Below, one piece after another: positions 36,198-44,949 of a stretch of 64,000 nt of DNA. Source of the stretch: Salicibibacter cibi. Its GTDB lineage: Bacteria > Bacillota > Bacilli > Bacillales > Marinococcaceae. The notes under the pieces were generated by a model that saw nothing but the letters and a program-made list of their open reading frames with translations, was not told the origin of the DNA and searched no databases. Position 1 is the first letter of the stretch, and every line of letters starts with the position of its first letter. The stretch covers positions 3,410,001-3,474,000 of the forward strand of contig NZ_CP054706.1 in assembly GCF_016495865.1 (NCBI RefSeq), written 5' to 3'. A program made the translations under genes and the position numbers.

Positions 36198-36333
36198 CAT
36201 CGCACCTCCTCATTTTCTAAAGTTTAAACGATCTTTTCTATATTTTTATTATAGGCCAAAAGACTCGGAAAGGCAAAGACTATTTTCCTGCATACGTGGA
36301 ATATCGGCAAATAAAATAATACGGGCGCAACCG

Positions 36334-36948
36334 TTACTTCTTATTATTCCTCAAAAAATTTTCAATGTATTCTTTCGCCTTTTCCTTACTCCCGCCGTAA
36401 TCCGCTTCTCTTTTTTCATCTTTTTCAATGCGGGCTTTTGCTTTTTCGGCCACTTCGCTCGCTTGATCCGCCGGTACGATAACGACACCGTCGACATCGC
36501 CAACGACGATATCCCCGGGGTTCACTTCCACGCCGCCAACCGTAACTGGAACATTAACCTTTCCTTCTTTCGTCTTTTTGCTCGCCGCTGTCGTCGTTCC
36601 TCGCGTGAAAACAGGAAACTCCAATTCACGGATATCTTCAATATCTCGTGTGACACCGTCAATCACAATACCGTGTAAACCGAGCGTTTTCGCCAAACCG
36701 ATGACAAAATCCCCGGCGAGCGCGTTCGCTGTCCATCTTTTGCCGTCGACAACGAGCACGTCTCCCGGCTTTGCATTATATATCCCTTCCAACACGGAAA
36801 TATTTTCACCCGCAGGTGCATCAACCGTGAACGCCCGCCCATACATGTGCCAATCGTCAGACAACGGTTTGATGCCGATATCCATGTGATTCTTCCCGTC
36901 CAATCCATCTGAAACCGGCGTTGTCGGCAAATTCGCAAATTCCTCCAT
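36334..36948 (-). CDS. RraA-family protein (aldolase/decarboxylase or RNase E inhibitor fold)
   Basis: 204 aa. Features of the family are TTPVSDGLDGKNHM at the N-terminus, YGRAFTVDAPAGEN, GDVLVVDGKRWTANALAGDF, the metal and active-site segment IVIDGVTRDIEDIRE, and PGDIVVGDVDGVVIVP. In Bacilli without RNase E, members are more likely to act as 4-hydroxy-4-methyl-2-oxoglutarate aldolase or oxaloacetate decarboxylase. AAGGGGAGAAG precedes the ATG. Divergent from smpB. The substrate is not determined. Confidence 0.85.
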   Translation of the reverse strand: MEEFANLPTTPVSDGLDGKNHMDIGIKPLSDDWHMYGRAFTVDAPAGENISVLEGIYNAKPGDVLVVDGKRWTANALAGDFVIGLAKTLGLHGIVIDGVTRDIEDIRELEFPVFTRGTTTAASKKTKEGKVNVPVTVGGVEVNPGDIVVGDVDGVVIVPADQASEVAEKAKARIEKDEKREADYGGSKEKAKEYIENFLRNNKK

Positions 36949-37054
36949 ATTCTTCTCCCCTTTATGTATTCTTGTCTAATCATAGCACAATTGCGGCTTA
37001 ACGGTAAATTTGCTACCATAAAGGGAATGACAATGGAAAAAAGGATGCACGGCT

Positions 37055-37528
37055 ATGGCTAAACATGAAGGAAAAATAATCGCCCAAAACAGAAAAGCGC
37101 GCCATGATTTTTTTATTGAAGAAACATTTGAAGCGGGAATTGTATTGCGCGGTACCGAGATCAAATCGATCCGCGCCGGAAAAATCAATATTAAAGAAAG
37201 CTTCGCACGCGTGGAGAATGGAGAAGTGATTTTACATCAGGCCCATATTAGCCCGTATGAGCAAGGAAATCGCTACAATCACGACCCGGTTCGCGAACGG
37301 AAATTGCTCCTTCACAAACGGGAAATCAAACAACTCATCGGCAAAACCCAGCAACAGGGATATTCGATCATTCCCATCAAAGTGTATTTAAAACAAGGAC
37401 TGGCCAAAGTACAAATCGGACTCGCAAAAGGCAAAAAGAAATACGACAAACGCCAAGCGCTAAAAGAAAAAGATGCCAAACGACAAATGGACAAGGCGAT
37501 CGGCCAGCGCATGAAAGGCATGGATTAA
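37055..37528 (+). CDS. smpB: SsrA-binding protein SmpB
   Basis: 157 aa. The trans-translation partner of tmRNA, binding it and the ribosome to rescue stalled complexes. Clear family segments are [59 protein letters not shown] and the basic C-terminal tail [20 protein letters not shown]. Complete, with AAAGGATG upstream. In most Bacillaceae ssrA follows directly; here it does not. Confidence 0.97.
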   Translation: MAKHEGKIIAQNRKARHDFFIEETFEAGIVLRGTEIKSIRAGKINIKESFARVENGEVILHQAHISPYEQGNRYNHDPVRERKLLLHKREIKQLIGKTQQQGYSIIPIKVYLKQGLAKVQIGLAKGKKKYDKRQALKEKDAKRQMDKAIGQRMKGMD

Positions 37529-38171
37529 TACGGTCTTAGATTCAGTTGCCCTTCTCCACCATTTTAAATCCCTCTATACCAAGGGTTACACCCTCTATGT
37601 GCTTGTCCGGCATAGAGGGTTTTTTCTTGCTTGTGTTAGGTTGGCTACGTTTTGGCTACGTTTCTGGTGACGGCGTTTAGACTGTGTGACTGCGGGGCAC
37701 ACATAAAACCCAACTGAATAGAACAGTTGGGCATGTAAGTTAACAGTTATTAAGAAATGTTGTGTGATCGTTCATTTCAACAACTATGTTTAGCACAGCA
37801 GGATTCTTTTATAATAAGGGTGAGTAGAGTACAATTCCTTTTTAAATGTTGAGGATTATCTATTCCATATAAAGGAAACTAATCATCTTAATAAATTCCG
37901 ATGTTCTCTCCTGAAAATCATGCATATCTTCAACAATATGGATATCGTATTAGTGATATAAGTCCCTTGAACTATTCAACACCATAATTGCGGAATAAAG
38001 AGGCATGAAGATGATCAGCCTTATCAGTGGGCATCTTCTTTCTTTACTCACTCATGAAATCATTAATCGCATGAACATAAGCATCATGTTCCGTCATCGC
38101 TGTTTTTTCAGCAGATGATCCGCTCGAATGACTAACTTATACATCTGCGAGACCATAATCAGCACCTTTTA
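37529..38171. other. gene-free stretch after smpB; no ssrA found
   Basis: The tmRNA that is normally here is not recognisable: no tag-coding segment of the ANDNVALAA type and no mature 5' end. A tRNA-like 3' end, CTCCACCA, sits at 37554-37561, followed by a terminator and the tandem GGCTACGTTTTGGCTACG (37641-37658). This pattern resembles a scarred integration site. The stretch to 38171 has no gene. Confidence 0.5.
37591..37626 (+). terminator. terminator downstream of smpB
   Basis: CCCTCTATG / CATAGAGGG stem with a loop of about 11 bases, followed by TTTTTTC. A related CCCTCTATA sequence lies 22 bases upstream. Confidence 0.9.
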
Positions 38172-38948
38172 CTACACTTGTTTCGTTTTTCTTGCTTCTT
38201 TCTTTTTGTTTTCAGGGCCAGCCATTACCTTCTCATAATTGGGAAAGCTTATGATGATAAGGAAAGTTAAGACAACCATCAGTATCAATGAACTGATCCC
38301 AATGATAGGATTATAAGCCGTTGTATCAACATTCGTGTAATGGACCAATCCTAAACCAGAAGTAATGGGATAAAAATCAGTTAAGTTTCTTCCAGCAACG
38401 AAAATGCCACAAAATCCATAAAAGAAAGCAAAGCCTACACCTGTAAAAAAACGATCTTTTTTTCTGCTGAAGTAAGCGATGATCGGTAATACAGCCAGGT
38501 AGTTACAGAATCCAATCACCGTGATTTGATAAAGTGCTTTTAATAAAATGGGGACAGAATAACCTTCAAAACCAAATATTGAGGAGAGAAAAATGGAAAA
38601 AATGAAGCTAGCCACCCCAAATACGAGTGTCAAAATGCCAATAGCCATCATTTTTCCTATCAGCATTTTACGAAAGGAAACGGGCACTGTCAGCATTGTT
38701 TTAAGTGTTTGATCCGTATATTCACGATTAATCAAGTAACCGCCAATTAATACAATCATAAACGGAAAAGCTAAACTAAAGTTGTTCCAAATGACATTAT
38801 TGTAAAAAACCTCATAGGTGACCGAACCGTCATTACTATTGGATTGTAAGGCAGCTAAAATAGCTGCAATGAAAACAGCGATGATCCCTATCCAAATAAT
38901 ACTTTGACGTTTCAGTTTCAAAAATTCTGTTATAATCAGTTGGTACAT
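38172..38948 (-). CDS. ABC-2 type permease (lantibiotic/bacitracin immunity type, second permease)
   Basis: About 258 aa with six membrane helices. The opening MYQLIITEFLKLKRQSIIWI and the loop NREYTDQTLKTMLTVPVSFR are the usual marks of LanE/LanG- or BcrB-like permeases. It starts at ATG 38948 with GGGGGG upstream and follows the first permease by 14 bases. Together with the ATPase it should pump a membrane-active peptide (lantibiotic or bacitracin-like) out of the membrane. The ligand is unknown. Confidence 0.85.
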   Translation of the reverse strand: MYQLIITEFLKLKRQSIIWIGIIAVFIAAILAALQSNSNDGSVTYEVFYNNVIWNNFSLAFPFMIVLIGGYLINREYTDQTLKTMLTVPVSFRKMLIGKMMAIGILTLVFGVASFIFSIFLSSIFGFEGYSVPILLKALYQITVIGFCNYLAVLPIIAYFSRKKDRFFTGVGFAFFYGFCGIFVAGRNLTDFYPITSGLGLVHYTNVDTTAYNPIIGISSLILMVVLTFLIIISFPNYEKVMAGPENKKKEARKTKQV

Positions 38949-38962
38949 GTTTATCCCCCCAT

Positions 38963-39730
38963 TCAAATTTCCATTTTTTTATAAATAAACGTAGCGATGG
39001 AGATAAAGATCACCGCATAAATAAGCATGATGCTGGATGTCTCCAAAGTGGAGAATGTGTATGGGAGTAGGAAACTTAAAGCATCTTCTACAGGAAATAA
39101 CGTTAAATACCATTTAAATACAATGGAAATAGGCAATATAGATGCCACGGCATTGATGGTCTCCGGACTGGAAGAGAAAATCATCGTAACAGCAAAACTA
39201 ATCGCAGCGTATAGGAACGAGGCAATGATCGAAAAGATAAAGCTTTTATTAAAATAGACAATCACAAGGATAATGGGAAACGTGGCAATCGCAATAAATA
39301 CACCCAAGACAATGCTAATGACCAATCGATAAAAAATGCCATCTACACTTCCCACAATGAATCCTCCTAAAATAGAAGCACCCAAACCAGCAACCGAATA
39401 AAGGACAGCTAAAATCACAATGACGAACAATTTAGCGATAATGATATTTCTTCTGGGAATAGGGATCGTGATTAAATTTTTCAACGTTTCATTATCCCTC
39501 TCCATAAAAAATAGCATGGAAGCAATAATCCCTAAGATGCAGGGTAACAATAAAAGCTCCCCAAACATAAAATTGGCACGGAACAGTTGATCGAATCCCA
39601 TATCATCTGTGGCCATGAGAATGGTTAAAGGGAAAGGGAACAAAAATGCTGCCATTAAGGACAACTGAACAAACTTCAATCGCTTTAATTTAGCGAATTC
39701 ACAAATGACTAAATCAAGCAATCCCTCCAC
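38963..39730 (-). CDS. ABC-2 type permease (lantibiotic/bacitracin immunity type, first permease)
   Basis: 255 aa, six helices. MEGLLDLVICEFAKLKRLKF and MERDNETLKNLITIPIPRRN match the paired permease. Its start overlaps the end of the ATPase gene by 17 bases, so the exporter genes are tightly coupled. Two different permeases with one ATPase is the LanFEG arrangement. Confidence 0.85.
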   Translation of the reverse strand: MEGLLDLVICEFAKLKRLKFVQLSLMAAFLFPFPLTILMATDDMGFDQLFRANFMFGELLLLPCILGIIASMLFFMERDNETLKNLITIPIPRRNIIIAKLFVIVILAVLYSVAGLGASILGGFIVGSVDGIFYRLVISIVLGVFIAIATFPIILVIVYFNKSFIFSIIASFLYAAISFAVTMIFSSSPETINAVASILPISIVFKWYLTLFPVEDALSFLLPYTFSTLETSSIMLIYAVIFISIATFIYKKMEI

Positions 39731-40652
39731 CTCCTGTCACCCGTTTAAAGTAATCTTCTAACGTATCTTCCTGATAGCGTGCTTCTGATACCTCCAAATC
39801 ATTTAAGATAAATGTGCGATTAATGGTTGCTACCGAAAAACTTGTATCATAGATGTTAAGCTGTTGATGGTCGGTAAGAGAAGACGCAGAGATTTTAAAA
39901 TCATTGATTTGGAAGGTATCTTCTAAAATACGTGCAGCTTCACTGGCATTCGTCACCACAAAATGAATATATTTATTATTTTTCTGTTCCAGTTCTTCCA
40001 AACTTCCTTCCTCTAATAACTCTCCGTTATCAATAATGCCGATATCATCAGCCAGCTGCTCAATTTCAGAGAGGATATGGCTGGAAATCAAGATTGTTTT
40101 CCCTTTTTTATCACATAAATCCCGAATAAACGATCGTATTTCAGCAATGCCGATGGGATCTAACCCATTAATAGGCTCATCCAAAATGATGATTTCCGGA
40201 TCGTGCATTAATGTTAGCGCAATCGCTAAACGCTGTTTCATTCCAAGAGAATACTGCGAAAATAGTTTTTTATCTTTATAAGGCAATCCAACCAAATCCA
40301 ATGCGTTTTTTAAGGCATCTTGATTGGGCACTCCCCGAAGACGGGCAAATATAGTCAAATTTTCTGTTCCGGTTAAATTGGGGTAGAAACCGGGAGATTC
40401 AATGAGACTTCCGACTCTAGGTAAAATTTTTTTCGCACCGGTTTGAATATCTTGATCAAACATTTTAGCTTCGCCTGAAGTTGGCTGGGTCAATCCCAGA
40501 AGCATTTTCATTGTCGTTGTTTTACCGGCTCCATTTCGGCCAAGCAGACCATAAATGCTGCCTTTTCGCACATGAATATTTACATTGGCTACGCTTTTCT
40601 GTTCGCCATATTGTTTGGTTAGATTTTTGGTCTCAATCATGTATGTGCTCAT
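39714..40652 (-). CDS. ABC transporter ATPase (BcrA/LanF-like)
   Basis: 312 aa. Walker A GRNGAGKT, Q-loop region SLIESPGFYPNLTG, signature YSLGMKQRL, Walker B IILDEPINGLD and switch His in ISSHILSEIE. The C-terminal 90 residues are the regulatory extension usual in BcrA-like ATPases. ATG 40652 has AGGAGGGG upstream. It is preceded by two 16-bp direct repeats, the probable operator of the adjacent response regulator, and is separated from the kinase by a terminator. Confidence 0.92.
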   Translation of the reverse strand: MSTYMIETKNLTKQYGEQKSVANVNIHVRKGSIYGLLGRNGAGKTTTMKMLLGLTQPTSGEAKMFDQDIQTGAKKILPRVGSLIESPGFYPNLTGTENLTIFARLRGVPNQDALKNALDLVGLPYKDKKLFSQYSLGMKQRLAIALTLMHDPEIIILDEPINGLDPIGIAEIRSFIRDLCDKKGKTILISSHILSEIEQLADDIGIIDNGELLEEGSLEELEQKNNKYIHFVVTNASEAARILEDTFQINDFKISASSLTDHQQLNIYDTSFSVATINRTFILNDLEVSEARYQEDTLEDYFKRVTGGGGIA

Positions 40653-40699
40653 GTTTAGCCCCTCCTGCTTATAATCAATTACAAGCATAACAAACGAAC

Positions 40700-40737
40700 C
40701 TTGCCTTAACCTTGCCGGTATCTTACCTTAACCTTGC
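40700..40737 (-). promoter_or_regulatory. operator of the ABC exporter: two 16-bp direct repeats
   Basis: CTTGCCTTAACCTTGC (40700-40715) and CTTACCTTAACCTTGC (40722-40737) differ by one base and are 22 bases apart, two helical turns. A TATGCT -10 candidate (minus strand, 40684-40689) lies next to them, placing the repeats over the -35, as expected for an OmpR-family activator. Confidence 0.7.
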
Positions 40738-40747
40738 GTTTTAACAT

Positions 40748-40775
40748 AAAAAATCTCTACATTGATGTAGAGATT
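40748..40775 (-). terminator. terminator of the two-component operon
   Basis: On the minus strand, AATCTCTACAT / ATGTAGAGATT with a 2-base loop, then TTTTTT. It separates the RR-HK unit from the exporter unit. Confidence 0.88.
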
Positions 40776-41700
40776 AGCTGGTTGCTTGAAATGATATGAA
40801 GAAAGCAGCCCCTTTATTTGGTTCGCTTTGTACAGAAATGGACCCCATCATTTTTTGAATGAGTTGTTGAACTATAGCCAGTCCTAATCCACTTCCCTTA
40901 TTTGAGCGAGACCGATCACCTGTATAGAGGTTTTCAAAAATATGGGGTAAATCTTCTGGGGCAATTCCTACGCCATTATCTTTGATGCGAATGGTAAAAC
41001 GATCCGATTGTTTCTTTACAGTTAAGCATATTTTTGTCGCATGACTATGTGTAACGATATTTTGAACTAAGTTGTTGATGACACGCCTGTAACTTTCTCT
41101 ATCAATCGTCGTCAGTATTTTTTGTTCCGGGATATCAAAATCATAGTCAACATTTGCCTCTTCAAATATAGGAATCCAATCAATTAAGATATTTCGGGTC
41201 ATTTCCGTCATTTCTGTTTCCTCAAAAGAAAATACATAATCATCCGATTGAATCTTAAACCACTCAAACAGCTTATCCGTATATTCTTTTAAGTCACCTG
41301 CTTTTCTACAGGCAATAGCAATGTAAGTATCTTTTTCCTGTGCCGTTACAACCCCCTTTTTGACAGCATGAAGATAACCCATTAACGTTGTAAGCGGTGT
41401 ACGCACATCATGCGAAAGACTTGTCATCAGCTGTTTATTTAGTTCTTCATTTTGTTTTAATATAGCCAGTTGATGATCATAATAATAAACAATTTCATTC
41501 ATCTTGAAAGCGAGTGGTGCCACTAGTTCACGATTTTGCACTAAAATTCTGCGCTTACTGTTCCCTTGCTCGATATCCGATAACACATGAGAAATATGGT
41601 GAATTTGATGTTTAAAACGATTGACCTTTATCCCTAGTATAAGATTTAGAACCAGTGATCCAACGAAAGCAATGATGAACAATGCGATCAAGATATCCAT
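40774..41700 (-). CDS. sensor histidine kinase of the exporter module
   Basis: 308 aa. A single N-terminal helix (ILIALFIIAFVGSLVLNLIL) with almost no extracytoplasmic loop. HisKA with SLSHDVRTPLTTLMGYLH, N-box NNLVQNIVTHS, and G-boxes DNGVGIAPEDLPHIFENLY and GSGLGLAIVQQL. Kinases with so little outside the membrane usually rely on their transporter or on membrane events for sensing. It follows the regulator gene by 2 bases. Confidence 0.9.
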   Translation of the reverse strand: MDILIALFIIAFVGSLVLNLILGIKVNRFKHQIHHISHVLSDIEQGNSKRRILVQNRELVAPLAFKMNEIVYYYDHQLAILKQNEELNKQLMTSLSHDVRTPLTTLMGYLHAVKKGVVTAQEKDTYIAIACRKAGDLKEYTDKLFEWFKIQSDDYVFSFEETEMTEMTRNILIDWIPIFEEANVDYDFDIPEQKILTTIDRESYRRVINNLVQNIVTHSHATKICLTVKKQSDRFTIRIKDNGVGIAPEDLPHIFENLYTGDRSRSNKGSGLGLAIVQQLIQKMMGSISVQSEPNKGAAFFISFQATS

Positions 41701-41702
41701 TC

Positions 41703-42398
41703 CTAGACCTCCCTACTGAATCGGTAACCAATGCCTTTTACCGTTTGAATATAGGCGGGCGAACTGGGATTATCTTCAATTTTTTTACGCAGCTTACTGA
41801 TGATAGCCATCATATTATTATCATCATATACGTAAGATTCTCCCCAAACCTTCTCGTAGATCTGTTGTTTTGTTAAAATCTTCCCTTGATTTTGTGCGCA
41901 ATAAACCAGGATATCGAATTCCTTCGGTGGCAATTCCATTCTCCGGTTTTTTGTTGAAACACTCCGGCTTTCTAAATCAATCATTAATCCGTCAAATGTT
42001 AAAATCTCTTCCGGTTCAAAATGAGGATTAAAATTGGTATAGCGTCGAATAAGAGAATGGATGCGGGCAATACATTCATCCATATCAAATGGTTTGATTA
42101 AATAATCGTCTGCCCCGGAACGTAGACCAACGACTTTCGAGGCACTATCACTTTTAGCTGTTAACATCAATATGGGCAGGCTGCTTATTTCCCTTATCTT
42201 TTCCAATACTTGAAACCCGTCCATTCCCGGCATCATGATATCAAGAACAACGAGTTGGTATCTTTCATCCTTTAATGCAAAAAGACCTTCTTTTCCTGTA
42301 TGATAGATATCTGCATCCATATTTTCTACGTTTAAATTTTTTTGAAGCAAACGACATAATTCCTTATCATCATCGATAATCAAAACGTTATGTCTCAT
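41703..42398 (-). CDS. OmpR-family response regulator of the exporter module
   Basis: 231 aa. Receiver with VLIIDDDKEL, phospho-acceptor Asp53 in VVLDIMMPG, MLTAKSDS and DDYLIKPF. The winged helix has LPPKEFDILVYCAQN, KQQIYEKVWGESYV and QTVKGIGYRFSRE. ATG 42398 is chosen because GAGGAGGC precedes it. It probably binds the direct repeats at 40700-40737. Similar RR-HK-LanFEG sets respond to lantibiotics or defensins. Confidence 0.9.
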   Translation of the reverse strand: MRHNVLIIDDDKELCRLLQKNLNVENMDADIYHTGKEGLFALKDERYQLVVLDIMMPGMDGFQVLEKIREISSLPILMLTAKSDSASKVVGLRSGADDYLIKPFDMDECIARIHSLIRRYTNFNPHFEPEEILTFDGLMIDLESRSVSTKNRRMELPPKEFDILVYCAQNQGKILTKQQIYEKVWGESYVYDDNNMMAIISKLRKKIEDNPSSPAYIQTVKGIGYRFSREV

Positions 42399-42467
42399 CA
42401 CAAGCCTCCTCTAAAAAAGCATTCAAACATATACTTTTTATTTCTATTTCATTTATATCTGCTAAAC

Positions 42468-43008
42468 TTATCTTTCTTCCAATTTCCACAGTTCATCCAC
42501 TGTCACAAACGTATATCCTTCATATCCCAAGTGATGGTGTCTATACCTTCCCCGCTCAAATAAAGGGGAGTCAGCACCAACTTTTTACCGAAAGGCGGTC
42601 TGAAATGAATAGCCTCTTCATATCCGGCATCACGGATCAGTTCATTTGTTGATTGAATTTCATTTCTGATGAATGAAGTTGTTTGAAACATCATTCTTGG
42701 ATGGGAATAGGTGTGATTTCCGAACTATTAATGATCATCCGCATCTCTTCAGGATGGGTTTCTATGTCCCGTCCTACAAGAAAGAATGTTGCAGGCACCG
42801 AATACTCATCCAGCAGTGCCAACAATTCGGGCACCTTTTGATTTGGACCATCATCAAACGTTAAGGCAACCACCTTCTCATCCGTATCAATGCGGTCCAC
42901 CATATTTCCAAACACCTGATACGATCGTGATTTCATCAAATGGTAGCCCCCTATGAAAACGGATCCAATGAGTACCAGAGAAAACAGGATCCTTATCCTT
43001 TTTTTCAT
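42468..43008 (-). pseudogene. polysaccharide deacetylase (NodB-fold), frameshifted and internally deleted
   Basis: Starts at ATG 43008 with AGGAGGTAGC. A membrane anchor (RILFSLVLIGSVFIGGYHLM) is followed by VVALTFDDGPNQKVPELLAL and PATFFLVGRDIETHPEEM, the first two deacetylase motifs. The frame is then lost near 42700, where the HT.SHP motif should be. RPPFGKKLVLTPLYL continues in another frame, and the C-terminus GYEGYTFVTVDELWKLEER in yet another. Without a continuous metal site it cannot be active. It would have modified peptidoglycan or another glycan outside the cell. It lies upstream of the exporter regulator in the same direction. Confidence 0.8.
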
Positions 43009-43027
43009 ATTGCAGCTACCTCCTAAA

Positions 43028-43417
43028 TAGGAAATTGGTTTTTCTATTTTATTAGCAACTTTCTCTTTGCTTACCTTATTAAATCCATCTACATTGGCCA
43101 TTGTTCTTGTAGGTTTGATTTCCTTATTATGGGGCATCCCAGGTTTTGGAATGAATCCAGCATTAAATGCATTCCTTATTTCACTAAATCCTACACAAGC
43201 ATCTATGATTTTATCGTTTAGCGCATCAGCTCTTTACATGGGTATAGGCCTAGGTGCGATTGCAGGTGGTGGAGTCATTCGTTTTAGCTCTGTAAATTAC
43301 GTAGGACTTGGAAGTGCGATTTTAGTTATTGTTGCATTATTGATATTCATTTTCGTGAATAGAGTAGCAAATAAAAAAGCGACAACAGCCAATTCTTATG
43401 TTAATCATTCAGAATAA
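43028..43417 (+). pseudogene. C-terminal fragment of an MFS transporter
   Basis: About 125 codons of the last four helices of a DHA1-type MFS protein: LLWGIPGFGMNPALNAFLIS, ASMILSFSASALYMGIGLGA, GLGSAILVIVALLIFIFVNR. The N-terminal two thirds are missing; the fragment is adjacent to the deacetylase remnant on the left. A partial element A copy starts 2 bases after its stop. Confidence 0.75.
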
Positions 43418-43418
43418 A

Positions 43419-43504
43419 TAGGGACTGCTGAATAACGGAAAAAGACGAACACATAAGTCTTTTCCGTTGGTGTTGTCAAAGCTGGATGCAAGGAAAGCCA
43501 TTGC
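43419..43504 (+). mobile_element. element A, partial copy 3
   Basis: TAGGGACTGCTGAATAACGG through GCTGGATGCAAGGAAA matches the first 85 bases of copy 2. The rest is absent. No second terminus was found nearby. The stretch to 43754 carries no gene; an AGGGCATTT/AAATGCCCT inverted repeat lies at 43543-43582. Confidence 0.75.
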
Positions 43505-43754
43505 TGCTGTCACATATGCTTGAATTGGATTCGATAATGAGGGCATTTAATAACGTTCGACATTTCCAAACAAATGCCCTTATTTCATTAGTAAAAATCT
43601 ACTCAAATTTTAATTTAGCTTATATAAAAAAAGTGCGATCATTGTCTGCTTGCGTTATTCGACAATATAGCCCTTGTACGCAAGACGAGCGCAATGTTTA
43701 GCCCGTACTTACACTTCGATTGTGGAAGTCACCACCTCGTTTCGAAATTTAATA

Positions 43755-44192
43755 CTACCCTATAATTTCTTCATAAATTAGACCATTTTCATCATCTTGA
43801 TTATTCGTATTAATAATTTTTAGGCGTTCATCGTTTTTTATGTAAATAGATTTATATTCAGGAATGCCATCATTTTCATAGAGAATGACTCGACTTCCTC
43901 CTTGATCGTTTTGTATATTGACTTCATCAAAATCCCTTCCGATTTCTTCTTCCACAACATTTAGCTCAGGTATTTCATTTCGATGATTTTCAAAGAACGG
44001 CTGATCACTTTCACCCACCTCTTCATTTCCCTCACTATTATCAGCCTCGCCTAGGCTTCCCGTTTCATCTGTGCTCTCATTTTCTGCTACACTACCGCTT
44101 TCATCTTCTTCTATGCTTCCACTTTCATCTACATCGTCTGTACTGCACCCAGCAATCATGACGACACTAAAAATTGTAAGAAATTTCTTCAT
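43755..44192 (-). CDS. acidic lipoprotein of unknown function
   Basis: 145 aa. Lipoprotein signal MKKFLTIFSVVMIAGC (lipobox IAGC, residues 13-16), then about 45 residues of Glu/Ser/Asp-rich spacer (ESGSIEEDESGSVAENES) and a globular C-terminus (FDEVNIQNDQGGSRVILYEN, GIPEYKSIYIKNDERLKII). ATG 44192 has GGAGAG upstream; longer versions are not supported. No family recognised. Monocistronic. Confidence 0.65.
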   Translation of the reverse strand: MKKFLTIFSVVMIAGCSTDDVDESGSIEEDESGSVAENESTDETGSLGEADNSEGNEEVGESDQPFFENHRNEIPELNVVEEEIGRDFDEVNIQNDQGGSRVILYENDGIPEYKSIYIKNDERLKIINTNNQDDENGLIYEEIIG

Positions 44193-44285
44193 GAACCAAA
44201 CTCTCCTCATTCGAGATTCAATTCCCCCTTTGTACCATACCAACATCATGACAATTCAACAAAAAATATGTTTACTCGTTAAAAA

Positions 44286-44532
44286 GGTTCTTCACCAAAA
44301 TCTATGGCTGACAAACTAGGGGCAATTATGATTGGTAGTGACCGCTACGGAAAAACCCTACGCTTTCCGTGGGCCCCGAGCTCAGCCTCCTCGGAAAAAA
44401 AGAAGTTCGCTTTTTTCCTGCGGGGTCTTCGCCTTGCGCTTTCCCATAGGAGTCTACGTGTGTTTCCTTCGCTCGCTAGTGGTATTACCATATTTAATCA
44501 CGAATATCAACCATTGATTTTAGTGTTGACCC
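44286..44532 (-). mobile_element. element B, copy 2, with exact 8-bp target duplication
   Basis: 247 bp, begins GGTTCTTCACCAAAATC and ends with the complement of GGGTCAACACTAAAATC, giving imperfect terminal inverted repeats of about 25 bp. GTTAAAAA flanks it on both sides (44278-44285 and 44533-44540). The GGNTCTT terminus and the 8-bp duplication resemble the ISL3 family, so this is probably a non-autonomous ISL3-type derivative. No transposase. Copies also lie at 52820-53066 and 12341-12543. Confidence 0.88.
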
Positions 44533-44730
44533 GTTAAAAAAGCACTTAAAGAATTCAACCACCGCATTCACTCTTGCGAAGGTCTATAAGACGATATTTA
44601 GGAAGTTCTCTTATTTCGGAAGTGGCGTTGCATGTGATTTGGGGTACACGTGTAGCCACATCCGAAAAAACGACACCGTGTGAGAACCATAAAAAATATT
44701 TTAAAAGAACTTTATATATTTTAAAAATAA

Positions 44731-44949
44731 TCAGCTAATAACGTCAAGGAATTCACAGAAGGGTTCACAAGCGAATTTGATTTAGATGAATTTAAGAAAG
44801 CATATCCGGATGACTACGATTTTATACATGTGTATAAGTTTATGGTTGAAATCCCGGCGGATCACGTAGATATTTACATTCCGGATGATTATGGAGAGAT
44901 TTTATACGTACACTCATCAATAATTACAAGAAAAATGAACGCTCAATAG
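44731..44949 (+). pseudogene. start-less fragment of an unrecognised acidic protein
   Basis: 72 open codons with a clear protein-like composition (NVKEFTEGFTSEFDLDEFKK, DDYDFIHVYKFMVEIPADHV, IYIPDDYGEILYVHSSII) and no start codon or ribosome site. It looks like the C-terminus of a decayed gene. An in-frame stop precedes residue 1. No family recognised. Confidence 0.45.

Noticed and set aside
43486..43701. 71-aa plus-strand ORF
   Set aside because: Starts inside the partial element A copy, has no ribosome site and no protein-like pattern.
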